The notes under the pieces are model-generated. The model was not told the origin of the DNA. It did no database searches and was given only the letters and a program-made list of their open reading frames with translations. From contig OX442319.1 in the NCBI GenBank assembly GCA_949358305.1, forward strand, positions 6,262,001-6,326,000: DNA of 64,000 nucleotides. The letters are read 5' to 3'. Origin of the DNA: Strigamia acuminata. Lineage: Eukaryota; Arthropoda; Chilopoda; Geophilomorpha; Linotaeniidae. A program made the position numbers and the translations under genes. Below, piece after piece: positions 14,842-25,738 of the stretch (the first letter of the stretch is position 1; each line of letters begins with the position of its first letter).

Positions 14842-16410
14842 TTAGGGAAGCTCGGGAAACTCAAGAAACTCAGGAAACTGGGGAAACTCAGTAAAGCTAA
14901 ACTCCACATCCTCCATCGTCCGATCCCTAACAAACTGTTCCATAATCCCCAGCTGGACCTTACCAATCTGTGGACACATCGAAACCACCATTAATCCCAA
15001 CGGATTCTCCGTGCCCAAAATCCGCAGCACCGAATCCACACTAATCCCATCGCACATCGTTAAACTCACTACCCTCAACTCCCGCAAAGGATTCCTCTCC
15101 ACAAAATCCGCTAACACTTCATCGCTCAATGCCGCGCACCCGAAAATCACCAACGTTTGCAAACGAACGCAATTCTCCAACAACATCCGCAAGCACGACT
15201 CGGGAACTTCTCCAAGAGTCCCGACGAATTCCTGGATCTGCAATTTGACCAAACTTCTAAACATGCCGCTGCAGTCGACCGAACTGGAAGCATCGCCGGA
15301 TAAATAACTGTTTTGCAAGAGTTTTAACACGCGCAAGCCGGGAAAAATGCGTCCGATCGCCGCCACGTCGACAGACTGGACGTAATTTAGCACCAAACGC
15401 GTTAAACGACACGGAGACGAATTTACCAACGCCGTGATCGAGTGAAAACCGATTTCCGTCGATTCAGCGGACACATCGATTCCGGACAAACTAGGGAACG
15501 TTTTTGAAAGCAATTTCCATTCGTCGGTCGTTTCGATGTCGCCGCAATCGAAGTGCTCGACCGTTTGAAACGTTTGCTCGTTGACCATGAGCGATTTTAA
15601 CACGCCTGACACGTAATTCAATTTGTAACCGCGGCACTTGAACCGTTTTAAGAGCGGGAGGTTCCGGAGTGCAATCAAACACGCTTTTTTCGTGATTTCC
15701 GTCTGCGAAATGTTCAATTGTTCGATTTCCATGGTGTGTGGCTTGGAGGTGCACAAGTTACGGATTCCGGCGTCGGTGATTCGCTCACACATCTTTACGT
15801 TTAGTTGGCGCAGTTGGGTGCAGTTGCTGCCGATCGCAGCGAGGACTGAATCGCTACACGACGTGCGGCGCAAGTCGACGATTTCGACCCGCGTGATGAC
15901 GCGGAATAAATTTTTCCAAGCTTTGGTGGAAACGGAATCGACGTTGACGACTTTTAAGCATCGGAGGTCCTAATAAATTGAATTTCAGATAGTAAAATTG
16001 ATTAGTTTATTCTTTTGAGTTTTTTTTTTACCTTGCAAACGTTGGTTATTCGGTTTATAATGTCGCAGTTGTATGGGATTTTATTCTCACGGTCACGGCT
16101 CTTGAAATAGAATTCGATCTCACGTTTTCGGCTGTGCACGAAGATTTGCGACGGCGCTTTGTTAAATGGGAAATCTAAGGAATTTCTTTCGTTGTAAAAT
16201 TCGTCGATTAATGCCAGAGCTGCGAATTAATAATGAAATTTAAAAGAAATTGGTTTTTTTTTTCATATTAAATTTTGGTTATTTTTAAATTAAAAATATT
16301 TGGATTAGTAATTTACGTAGTTTTGCAATTTCGTCTTGGAGTTGCTCGAAGTGTTGGGCCATTGTTTTGTGACATAAATATTTGAGAGAGAGGGATTTCC
16401 TGACCGGCAT
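14842..16410 (-). CDS. LRR (RNI/FBXL-type) protein, copy A
   Basis: Three exons on the minus strand: 16410-16317, 16219-16032 and 15969-14842; about 469 aa. The start at 16410 (MPVRKSLSLKYLC) is chosen because the neighbouring + strand gene begins MPRRKSASSLE. The C-terminal two thirds hold cysteine-containing leucine-rich repeats, for example LRQLNVKMCERITDAGIRNL and LVIFGCAALSDEVLADF, as in FBXL/AMN1-type proteins. No F-box is recognisable at the N-terminus. Function unknown; substrate or pathogen recognition is possible but unproven. The C-terminus ends in a short aromatic-acidic tail (FPQFPEFLEFPELP). It is divergently paired with the LRR gene at 17039. A close paralogue lies at 26882-28566. 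Confidence 0.8.
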
Positions 16411-17038
16411 TTCTTCACGATTTATGATTTAGGTAGAAGTTTACACAGGTGCTGGTGATACCACTGAATGTGAATGTTGTGTTGGCGGAAAAACCGCGGG
16501 AAAAAACCACCGATAGGGGTCGTTAGTTATACGTATAGCGAACGTTGCTTTATGCTATGGGAGTAATTTTGGACCGTTTTACTCCGTCCGCACTACAGGA
16601 CACATTAACTATTGATATCATACACATGTTTTTCTCCATCACAGAAATAAAAAAGAAAATACAACTTTCTTTTTAAAATATGTCATAATTAATTCAGAAT
16701 GTCAAAGAAATTCTTTATAAAAAAAAATAATAAAAACAAAACAAATTACTCCCATGCTATTTAATTTATAACACAAGCAAAAAGTTGACACAGAAAAGTA
16801 GTCTTTGATAAAATCAACCATAACATGGTCAATTTAATTGAAATTCCTGAAGTAGCTTACTGCACCAAAATAAAAAAATAAAATGAACAATATTGATCGC
16901 CAACAATGTCACAATAATGTCCAGTATACGTTATTGCCAACTCCGTATAAACATTACGTTCACATGTCGTTAATACGCCAATACATAAAGAATTTGTTCC
17001 AGACTTTGTATCATTCTCAACTGACCTGTACAGTCGAC
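16411..17038. promoter_or_regulatory. Shared upstream region of the divergent LRR pair
   Basis: A 628-bp interval separates the two start codons (minus-strand 16410, plus-strand 17039). The matching interval in copy B is only 214 bp (28567-28780). The parts common to both copies, including 'taggggtcgttagttatacg' and 'gctatgggagtaattttgga', are the likely core of a bidirectional promoter. About 430 bp (16580-17008) are specific to copy A. No TATA box is evident. Confidence 0.45.
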
Positions 17039-18328
17039 ATGCCACGCCGTAAATCAGCTTCGAGTTTGGAATGTTCGTGCTTGAATGTGGTAGCTACTCG
17101 ATTTCGGAAGCAAAAGATCCAAGATCAACTGGCATGTCAACCAGCCGTGCTTTTGAATAACATATATGAAAGATTGTGCGAGAAATTAGTAAATACCAAT
17201 GGACGTTTGCCTTCAGAAACATTCGTTCATCCTGGCGCCACGTCACTACACCATTTATATCTGTTTGATATTTCCATCACTCCTCTACTCGATAAAATTG
17301 GCCAAACTTGTGAAAACCTTGTGCATTTAAACTTGCCCCGATTTTCTAGCGCTCCAATATTGCCGACCGAATCCATTGTCAAACTGCTGAAAAATTTATC
17401 GAAACTTCAACATTTAAGCCTCTTGCGTCAAAAAGAAGAATGCATGGATGAAATTGCTGCTGCAATCGGACAGAATTGTCCACTGATGAAACAGCTCAAC
17501 CTTGAGGATTGTTCAAAGCTTACTGACATTGGGCTGCGGTCATTATGCTGTTGCATCAAGCTCAATAATTTGAATATTTTTTCAACTAGTACCACGGCCG
17601 AGGGGTGTTTGTTCGTTCTCAACCAACTGCCACTTTTAGAAGAGTTTAAACATGATTATTGGAACAAAATATTTCCAGAGTTAGTCAAACTGTCGTCTGG
17701 AAACACTTATTCCATCAAAAGTCTTACAGTGTGCAGTATTGAACAAATCCCTACCCTGACGACAAATTTTCCAAATTTAAGAAAGTTGACGTGGATAAAC
17801 TTGGATCGTTCAGATTTTAATATTGTAATGTGGCCACAACGATTGAAATCTCTCAGTTTGTGGGATTTGACACTGGTGAATATTAGACTCATTGATCGCG
17901 CTTGGCCGATGTTAGAAGAATTATCTTTAAGTGAGTGTACATTTTTCAGTGAAGGTGATACCGTTGGTCCATTACAAAACCTTCGTCATCTGTCTTTAAG
18001 TTGTACAGATACAGTCGTTACTGAACAACAAATGAAAACGTTATTGGTACAATGTAAAAGTGTAGAATCGTTGTTTTTTCATGATTGTGCACGGCTTTCT
18101 GACGATTTAATTTTAGAACTTGCTGAGTTGAATGTATTAAAAATTTTATGTTTTCTTTCTTGTCCCTTGGTTACTTCTGCTTCCTTCATAAAACTGTTGG
18201 ACATACAAAATCCGTTGACGAAGTTAATAATTCGGAAGTGTAATAATATTGACTACTCAGGTTATGATGTAATTAAGCGTCATGTTAAACGTAAAAACTT
18301 GAATTTGCAGGTTGAGCACGGAGTGTAA
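17039..18328 (+). CDS. LRR (RNI-type) protein, intact single-exon copy
   Basis: One uninterrupted exon of 429 codons plus stop, starting MPRRKSASSLECSC; an in-frame extension to 16883 exists but lies in sequence absent from copy B, so it is not used. Leucine-rich repeats with cysteine and aspartate include MKQLNLEDCSKLTDIGLRSL, LQNLRHLSLSCTD and VESLFFHDCARLSDDLILEL. It is distantly related to the minus-strand neighbour: both begin MP-RKS-SL and share a -TFVHPG/IFVHSR- segment. No transmembrane segment or signal peptide is seen. Function unknown. An AATAAA follows the stop at once. Its duplicate at 28781-30075 is broken. Confidence 0.8.
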   Translation: MPRRKSASSLECSCLNVVATRFRKQKIQDQLACQPAVLLNNIYERLCEKLVNTNGRLPSETFVHPGATSLHHLYLFDISITPLLDKIGQTCENLVHLNLPRFSSAPILPTESIVKLLKNLSKLQHLSLLRQKEECMDEIAAAIGQNCPLMKQLNLEDCSKLTDIGLRSLCCCIKLNNLNIFSTSTTAEGCLFVLNQLPLLEEFKHDYWNKIFPELVKLSSGNTYSIKSLTVCSIEQIPTLTTNFPNLRKLTWINLDRSDFNIVMWPQRLKSLSLWDLTLVNIRLIDRAWPMLEELSLSECTFFSEGDTVGPLQNLRHLSLSCTDTVVTEQQMKTLLVQCKSVESLFFHDCARLSDDLILELAELNVLKILCFLSCPLVTSASFIKLLDIQNPLTKLIIRKCNNIDYSGYDVIKRHVKRKNLNLQVEHGV

Positions 18329-18431
18329 ATAAAGGCTTTTATTTAACTTCACATTGTGAGCATTTGGACACACACAATAAAATATCCCGCGAAACGTTTT
18401 GGTTATTAGTGTGACAAGCAGTAATTACAGT

Positions 18432-18832
18432 GGGGGGCAAAAGTAAGTTTACAAGCACATCATGTTGATTTTCCCGCCTGTATCTCGGGAAAAAAGAGAA
18501 GAAAGTTAATGAAATTTTAAGTGGATGCTTGTATAACATCCTACTTTATTCATCTAAAATTTTATCAAAATATATTCATTAGTTTCTGAGAAAAAAACTT
18601 TTTTGTGAAGTGACATTAAAAAGTAAGAGGCAAAAGTAAGTTTACAAACTCTGTTTACCATCAAGAAACCTTACAACAATGTCTGCTAAAGCTTTGTGAT
18701 TTTGATTGTTGTCCTGTTACCTACAACCAACAGTCCAACACCAATATTTTTTTAGTTTATCAAGATTTCTTTCTAAAATGTCTCTGTAAACATAGGGATA
18801 CATTATTTCATTGATGGATTGGAGATTTCCAA
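18432..18832 (-). mobile_element. Truncated Tc1-like element
   Basis: It begins cagtggggggcaaaagtaag, a Tc1-type terminus, and repeats 'ggcaaaagtaagtttacaa' at about 18640. On the minus strand, remnants of transposase are readable, including a degenerate second catalytic block (QDNNQNHKA, from a DNDPKHKA-like motif) and INEIMYPYVYRDIL. The other end is missing: the sequence breaks into a CIMIP2C fragment at about 18839. Confidence 0.7.
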
Positions 18833-18838
18833 CCTTTT

Positions 18839-18908
18839 GTCGGGCTTGCGGTTGTGGTACAAATAGTAACTGTCCATAGGACTGGAAGTGAATTTTTTTG
18901 ATTAGAAG
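18839..18908 (-). pseudogene. Fragment of the CIMIP2C-like gene, 3' end
   Basis: About 70 bp match 31535-31606, which covers the acceptor and start of the last exon of the CIMIP2C-like gene plus a little intron. There are a few substitutions ('ggttgtggtacaaatagtaa' against 'ggttgtggtgcaaatagtaa'). It is fused directly to NACHT-gene sequence through a short shared 'agaag' junction. Confidence 0.75.
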
Positions 18909-19130
18909 TTAAATTGCTGTCAATAGAATTTATTTTTCGATGGATTGTTGTTTGTTCTGACGAATGAGTTAGCATCAGGCAGGATTACACACTGCAAATT
19001 ATATTATGGCAGAGATATTCGAATTGGTGAAAGGTTTGCAACGATGGAATTGGAAAAGAGTGAATTTTGTTTGTTTGTTGACATGGATTTTTTGTTTGTT
19101 TGCTCTGAATGATAAAAGTATATTAATTCT
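18903..19130 (+). pseudogene. 3' fragment of the NACHT gene
   Basis: Matches the C-terminal coding end of the NACHT gene (about 25404-25600). Shared runs include 'gaagttaaattgctgtcaat' and 'ggcagagatattcgaattgg'. It carries insertions and frame breaks, for example 'tttgtttgtttgttgacatg' where the gene has 'tttgtttgttgtgacatg'. It is non-functional and lies about 3 kb upstream of the intact gene. Confidence 0.8.
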
Positions 19131-19370
19131 CGTGTTAATGTAACATGGATCAGCAAACAAATGGTCTTTCCAAAGTTCTCAACAAATGGTTTTAAACTGC
19201 TTGTGGTGGAGAAAACACGCCTTGAGAAAAGTAAAGCTACTGCTTAAAAACAAAAGATGTAAAAGGGGGGAGTTCTAATCTCCCACATTCAGATAATCAT
19301 GTGACCAAAGGGACAGTAAACTGGCTTCAGGGTAACCATAAAACAAATTTAAAATTAACACAATCAAAAC

Positions 19371-19477
19371 TGTTGCGATCCGGGAATTTAACTAACTTAA
19401 TCTTAAATCTTAATCTTAAATCGGGTGCTGGTTTTGCACAATGAGCAAAGCAAGCAGAGGTCTCAAATACACAAACT
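19371..19477. repeat. Short, internally deleted copy of a dispersed repeat
   Basis: Begins tgttgcgatccgggaattta and ends 'aagcaagcagaggtctcaaa' plus 'tacacaaact'. It equals the two ends of the longer copy at 20165-20740 with the middle removed. A TG start and the paired copies suggest LTR-like or other non-coding transposon sequence, but no matching target duplication was found. Confidence 0.55.
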
Positions 19478-19478
19478 T

Positions 19479-20090
19479 GGTTTGAATGGGTAAATTTGTG
19501 ATGTGAGAAAATTCGGGTGGAGCCATTGAAGCGGGGTGGCGCTAAAACCTGACAAACGTTGCTAAAATACAAATTCCACATTCTTGTTTGCATTTTTTTT
19601 TAATATTTTAATTTTAGGCCTTGTCTTCATTTCAAAATCTTCCCAAGTCTGATGTTTATGTGGTGGAAGAACTTCCGACCCAGATGAAACAGACTTTGGG
19701 GTTCTCGCACGTGATGAATGTGGCAGCGCCTCAAGCCAGCCAGTTGACTTTGCTCAACTCCAACTTCCAACAGTCGAGGCATCACGCAGTGTACACAATT
19801 AAGCCGCAAACAATTACTAAATATTTTCAAATTGGAGTTGGCAACGAGAGGATCAGTTGCCTGGATTTGATATCGTTGATAATCAAGAAAGAAGTGAATC
19901 TCAAGTCAAGTCTGAAGAAATTAATTATACCACAGGACTTGATAAATGACTTTTCGATGCGAAAGCCGTTCGAAAGACACGAACTCGGGATGACTTAATT
20001 ACTAGTGATTGCTTTTTATGATATACACGACGTAACTTGTAAATAAAATGATGCAGTACTTGTCAAATCGTGGTCATTTATTTACTCACT
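19479..20090 (+). pseudogene. Truncated copy of TEFM intron 4 and exon 5
   Basis: Starts at the last bases of TEFM exon 4 (gtttgaatgg), keeps intron 4 and all of exon 5 (19618-) with more than 90% identity by eye. A TTA-to-TAA change gives a stop at 19996-19998 that removes the last 16 residues. Exons 1-3 and most of exon 4 are absent. The intron contains 'gtggagccattgaag', shared with the copy at 26.1 kb but not with the TEFM gene itself. Confidence 0.9.
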
Positions 20091-20164
20091 CATTTTTAAA
20101 ATCCAACCAGGTTTTTCTATTTTTATCTTCTGAAGGAGTGGGATGGCGGACTAGCGCTAATATT

Positions 20165-20740
20165 TGTTGGATCCGGGAATTTAACTACGTAACTTAATCT
20201 TAAATCTAAGCTAGGTTAACTCGTAAGTGATATGCCGTTTATCGGGTTTGGCGTCTGTGGGTTGTCTAGGGGTGTATTTGGGGAATAAACACAACTATGT
20301 TTAATACAAATAAACAATACTTTAATCAATGGTAATTTATACAATAATAAATAATGAAATGCGACTGTGTCGCGGAAATAATGGAAATATGAAAGAATGG
20401 CAAAATGGCGTGTAACACGCAACACGCAACACGCAACTCGCGTGTATAACAACGGCTCATTGTTAAGATGGCTTCGTCTTCTCCAACGTACGATGGCTGC
20501 GCCGGAACTCTGGAGTGACTCTCGGTGGCTCCTGCGACGGCGATGGTTCACAGCGAGCAAGGACTTCTCGTACGACGGCGATGGCGAGCGTTCGCGCGCT
20601 CACGGTGGCGGTAGTTCACGAGGAGTCAAAACATCTCTTCTCGATGGCGTAATTTAGCGGTTGCTAATTCACGCAAGGCGCAATTGGGTGCTGGCTTTGC
20701 ACAATGGGCAAAGCAAGCAGAGTTCTCAGATACACAAACT
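20165..20740. repeat. Dispersed repeat, long copy, LTR-like
   Basis: A 576-bp segment starting tgttggatccgggaatttaa and ending 'agagttctcagatacacaaa' plus 'ct'. It contains 'acacgcaacacgcaacacgc' and a relatively GC-rich middle. The ends match 19371-19477. It might be a solo LTR (TG start), but no flanking direct repeat is clear. No protein is supported. Confidence 0.5.
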
Positions 20741-22220
20741 GTAACACAATCAATACTAGCGAGGTTTCTCGAGCTGAGCAGTGACAAGGTGTTGTTAGTT
20801 GTAGTGTATATTCAAGAGTGTGCCAAAATTGGGGTTCCAAGCTTGGCACACTTCTGAGTTGCGCAGATTTTCTGTGCAATTAGCTCAGTTTGGTGCAACA
20901 AAGGTCACCCCAGCCAATTTAGAGTGAAATAAAATAACACAATTTATCTTTTCAGTGGTGATATTTATTTAATACAAACGACAAAATAAAGTGAGATTAT
21001 CACATATTTCAGCAATACTTAGCCAAATCATCACCTGTCGTACTGTCAGATAAGTGTAGTACTGCAAATCTGTGAACTTTGTGTGCACGAGATAAAATAA
21101 AGTGAGTAATCAGGAAGTTTCTCAAATCAGTTAACATTTATATAAGTAAATATGATTAAACTTGTATGAATATCTAGACCGACAAATGGCCAAATTAATA
21201 CAATTTAAGTGGCCTGGGCCCTAAAATAATATCATTTCTAAATGCTGTTCTAGATAAGGGAAGAACTTACCTTTGTCTGGAAATAAAGATGTCGTTTCAT
21301 ATCGGTCTGATTTAACTTTTCGTTTGGTTCCATGGTTCTACAAGGGTGTAATTGGTCATAATTATCATCCGAGAGGTAAGGTTGGCTTTGCTGCATCGCC
21401 ACCACTTTGGTTGGTCATTGATTTGGATAACTGCTCGTAGTTGCCGATCAATTGACCGCTTATAAATGCCGAAGAATTTTTAAATTAGAGTTGGTTGGTA
21501 TCTTGGGATTGCTGTAATGGAACTTCATGTTGCAATTACCAATAAGTAAATTGTGTCCAATTTACGTCGAATAAGCGATGGAATTGACAGTTTATTTGAT
21601 ACCGGTTTTGACGTAGAACTACGTCCTATAAGTGGACAGTCCTTTTTGGCGGAAGTGTAAATGTACTGTGACTGCTGTCCATTTTGGCTTCCTGCCAAAT
21701 GTTTTTTTGACTACAGCAGTCTCATGACGCTTTGGATATCAGGTGCACTGATTAGGGGAAAACTATTTTCTATTTTTTCCTAATCTGTGATCAGGTGTTC
21801 GTGAAAGCCGGCAAAGCATCTTGGAAATGAACAGACTTCAAAGTTTGCTCAGAGTTGACCGTGGTTTTTCACTTCAACATCTAAAAACAGGCACGTTTTA
21901 ATAACGACATCGCGGTTAACAGGGAATTCGTGAACTTGTTAGAAAGTACGTATTTACATTCTCGTTCTGTATTTGTCCAAAGTCCTTAAAACATATTACA
22001 TGTTATCTGCAGTTGACACAAAAACCAGATGCGCGTGAATCACGATTCATTATCTAACGGAAGGCAATTGGAAGCTCCACTACCAATTCACTAACTTGTA
22101 AGTAAATTTAAAATTTTCCATCCAGGTTTTTCAGCCATTTATTAAATTTTTGTTAATATATACGTTCATAAAGCCAAATTATGAAAAATGAAATTTGAAT
22201 GTTTACATAGCTCAATCAGC
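20741..22220. other. Intergenic, upstream of the NACHT gene
   Basis: No coding region supported on either strand. It may hold non-coding 5' exons of the NACHT gene, since the first recognised coding exon starts after an acceptor (gtttacatag) at about 22210. The short repeat 'aaataaagtgag' occurs twice near 20985 and 21097. Confidence 0.4.
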
Positions 22221-25200
22221 ATGTCTCTTGACAAACAATATGAACACTTGACTGACCAGGGAAGTGTATGCGTTAATACTGATGGTATAAAAGTGATGAA
22301 TATTCACACAGAAATGACCGAAACGTGTACTGACAATTACTTTGGGGTGGAAACAAGACGTAAGCATCCTATTACTTTCTTTATCGATACCGTAAAATTT
22401 GCTTCAATTGCTGTATATACATATTTTTAATTTTGAGTTTAAAAATAAATTTAATATTGTAGCACTTCATGCTGGGAATGCAGAGACTCCTGAACCAGTC
22501 AATGAACAAACATCTCTTGACAAACAATATGAACACTTGACTGGCCAGGGAAGTGTATGCGTTAATACTGATGGTATAAAAGCGATGACTATTCACACAG
22601 AAGTAACCAAAACGAGTATTGTCAATTACTTTGAGGTGGGAACAACACCACGTAAGCATCCTATTACTTTCTCTATCGATACTGTAAATTTTTCATTTTG
22701 AGTTTACAAATCAATTTAATATTGCAGAGAATCCTGCAATAGTCAATGAACAAACATCTCCAGAAATTACAACTCTAGGTATCGCATTTAGTTTGAAAAA
22801 TAAAAATAAACCGAGAAAAATTAATATGAATGTTCTTTTTATTCTAATTTCAGATATTTCTGGTTTGAAAACCAGCTTACGAGACTTTTACAAAGAATTA
22901 ACTTTGCCATGTGTCACATGGTTAGAAGAAAGAGAAGATTTATACATTGATGACTATTTTATTGACCTAATACTTGACATTTCTGACAAGATGATTAAAA
23001 AGGAAGAGATATTTAATCCAGTCAATGAGCAACAACCGTCTAGAATTCTTATTGAAGGACAGCCTGGTTCTGGCAAAACGTCATTGGCAACAAGAATAGC
23101 ATGCGACTGGGCCAAGGAAAAAGAATATGTCAGTCAATTTGAACTCGTGTTTCTGCTTCCTCTCCGAGAATTGCAGCAGCAAAGTGTTGACGATGCGATT
23201 AAATCAATTGGTCAAATTAGTGGCTTCAAAGACTATAATAACATCGATGGCATGATTGCGTCAAATGAACAGCAAATTCTTTTCATATTTGACGGATTAG
23301 ATGAGTTATCAGTGGCAGACAGATCGTCTCTTCTTGAATTACTGTACGAACAAAAATATAAAGAAGCGACAATATTGGTAACGTGCAGAACAGGACTGTT
23401 CACATTGACGAAAGACGAGCGCAAACAATTGTTCAAACGAATAAATAAGTCGTCCAAGTTCTGCAACAAGCAAATGTCCATATTAGGAATTACAAATAAT
23501 GAAAAGAAGATGGAATTTTTAGAAAAGTTTATTATGACAGACGATAGCAACAAAAGTAATTTACTTGCTAATATAAAATCAACAGTCACCAAAAATAAAT
23601 TGTTTGATTGTCCTTTGTTTTTAATTCTGTTGGCGTTTATCGTAAACACTGAAGAAAATGTGGACACTTTTCTATCACGAACTGAACTTTATAAGATACT
23701 CTTCAATAGTATTATCAAGAACAGTTCCGAAAGAAACGAAACGCCGCTTGACGATTGTTTTGATCTCTTTGATTCACAATCACTGGACGAGGGCACGCAC
23801 AAACTGATTGGAGAATTTGGAAAATTGTCTTGGCAACATATTCTTGAAAACAATTTTCAGTTCAAGTGTGATGGTTTGACCGAGCGAATTTACAAGCTCG
23901 GATTTCTCAGCAACCACAAGAAAGTGATTCGTTTTCAATCAAACCAGTACTACGAAGCATTCCATCTGTCTATTATGGAATTCTCCGCTGCCTATTACAT
24001 GTGGCTGCAATACAAATCCAACGAGTCTGAATTCAAGGAAAATCTTCTGAAACCTGTATTGAAACATTACTTGAGTACTCGGGGTACGTCTCTCGTTCTT
24101 AGCTTTATGGTTGGTTTGTTTCAAGACCAATCGTGCCACATATTCGATGCTATTCAGTCACACTCTTGTTGTTTTTCTTCAAACTTCCAATACGTTGAGC
24201 AGCTTATGAAGGAATGTTCATCGTCTCGTGCGTACAACAAAATACTTCCATCCATTATCAATTTTCTACCGGTTCACCTGGATCTTCGAATGAACTTTCT
24301 CAAAGACAGCTTTGGCCTGAAATGGTTTGAAAAGTTGATCGAATACGGAATCGAATGTGGGAGAGTTGAAAGTGTTTATGGTCACAATTTGATTCGAACA
24401 CAGCGTCTTAAAAACCTACATCCTCCAATCGCCAAGCTCACCTTAGATAGGATTGAAGACTTAAATGATGTTTTAACTGATCTGGCGTGCGAATTACATG
24501 AACTGCAAATTGGCATTTTGTCTCTGAACTACAGAAAACCTAGCACAGAAGACCTCGCAAGAATTGCATCGACGTTTACGTCGTTACAATCGGTCACGTG
24601 TTCTTTGAAATTACACTGCGAGGATGTAAGCTTATCTTGCACGAATCCTAAATTGTGTCTTGACTCCGACGATTTATTTTTTCAAAACTCATTTTATTTC
24701 TTCTCGGTCAACATCGCAACTCGCGAAAAGGAACTATTTACCATATCATTATTAAAAAAAACTCAGCTTAGAATTTTGAAGGTGAGGTTAGCGTCGGGCG
24801 ATCTGGACCTTTGTGATCTGGTCGATGCCATTGCTAATTCTAGCAGTTTACTTTATTTTACCTTTAATACCGCGTTTAATGCTGTTTTTGATACAGCGAT
24901 AGATTTAAGCGACCTTACCAAAGGTGGAATGAAGACGTACGAGTACCTGGAGTTGAAAAATTGCATTGTCAATTGTAGGCAGCCGTTGACAAACAGGAAT
25001 TGCATTAAAATGTTGTCGATTGATGACGTTTCGAGAGAAGTACTACTTGAGATTGAGCCTGCGAATTTGATTTGCAACATTTCGGGTGTGAGGGAATTAG
25101 TGGAGATGAATCCTGCGTGGTGTGGCATTAATTCGCTTAAATATATAAACATATACGAATCAATTTTAGACACAGACGAACAATGTGTGGACAGCACGGT

Positions 25201-25738
25201 GGAAACCAAACGCCTGTTAGGTTTTTTATCCACTTGTAGAAGTCTTCAAACTTTAGAAATTAGTTCTAATGTCTTCGAAGATGCACAAACTTTAGTGGAA
25301 GGGTTGAAGCAACTTCCAATTGAAAAATTGGTTTACTCTGGTAGGGATTGGGATAAACTGTATCTGTTCAAAACTATGAACGGCAATTGGAAAAGCGATG
25401 ATGAAGTTAAATTGCTGTCAATAGACTATATTTTTCTAGGGTCTGTTCCGACGCTTAAGGAACCGTTTGCAAATTATATTTTGGCAGAGATATTCGAATT
25501 GGTGAATGGTTTGCAACGACGGAATTGGCAAAGAGTGAATTTTGTTTGTTGTGACATGAGTTTTGTTTTGTTTGCTCTGAACGATGCAAATATTATTGAT
25601 TTGACTCTTTTTAATGTTGTTCATTACAAGTATGGAAGTGAAAGTGACAATCCTGATTTTTATAAATTTTACTTCAGCCAACGTGCTTTTAGTTTACCGC
25701 TAGCGGATATTGATGCATTTGCTATTACTTTGAAATGA
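22221..25738 (+). CDS. NACHT-domain STAND NTPase (NLR-like), probable LRR C-terminus
   Basis: Coding exons 22221-22359, 22463-22651, 22728-22778 and 22854-25738; about 1,087 aa with consistent phase. Residues 1-110 hold two tandem versions of one segment (SLDKQYEHLT-QGSVCVNTDG), encoded by exons 1 and 2. The NACHT core follows: Walker A GQPGSGKTS at about residues 195-203, Walker B ILFIFDGLDEL at about 268-278, then ILVTCRTG. Downstream is a long helical region and a leucine-rich C-terminus without textbook repeats. The architecture (N-terminal adaptor region, NACHT, leucine-rich tail) is that of NOD-like receptors, which sense danger or pathogen signals by ATP-dependent oligomerisation. No known death-fold domain is recognised, so signalling output is unknown. 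A decayed 3' copy lies at 18.9-19.1 kb. Confidence 0.85.

Larger units (their letters stand above)
13921..18345 (+). repeat. Segmental duplication, copy A
   Basis: This interval holds the end of TEFM exon 4, TEFM exon 5 and the divergent LRR gene pair. It matches 26008-30093 in the same order and orientation. Copy A has about 430 bp (16580-17008) between the two LRR genes that copy B lacks. As TEFM is complete only here, copy A is taken as the source. Confidence 0.9.

Noticed and set aside
16883-17038. N-terminal extension of the LRR protein from a Met at 16883
   Set aside because: It falls in the segment absent from copy B and shares nothing with the family start MP-RKS; the Met at 17039 fits better.
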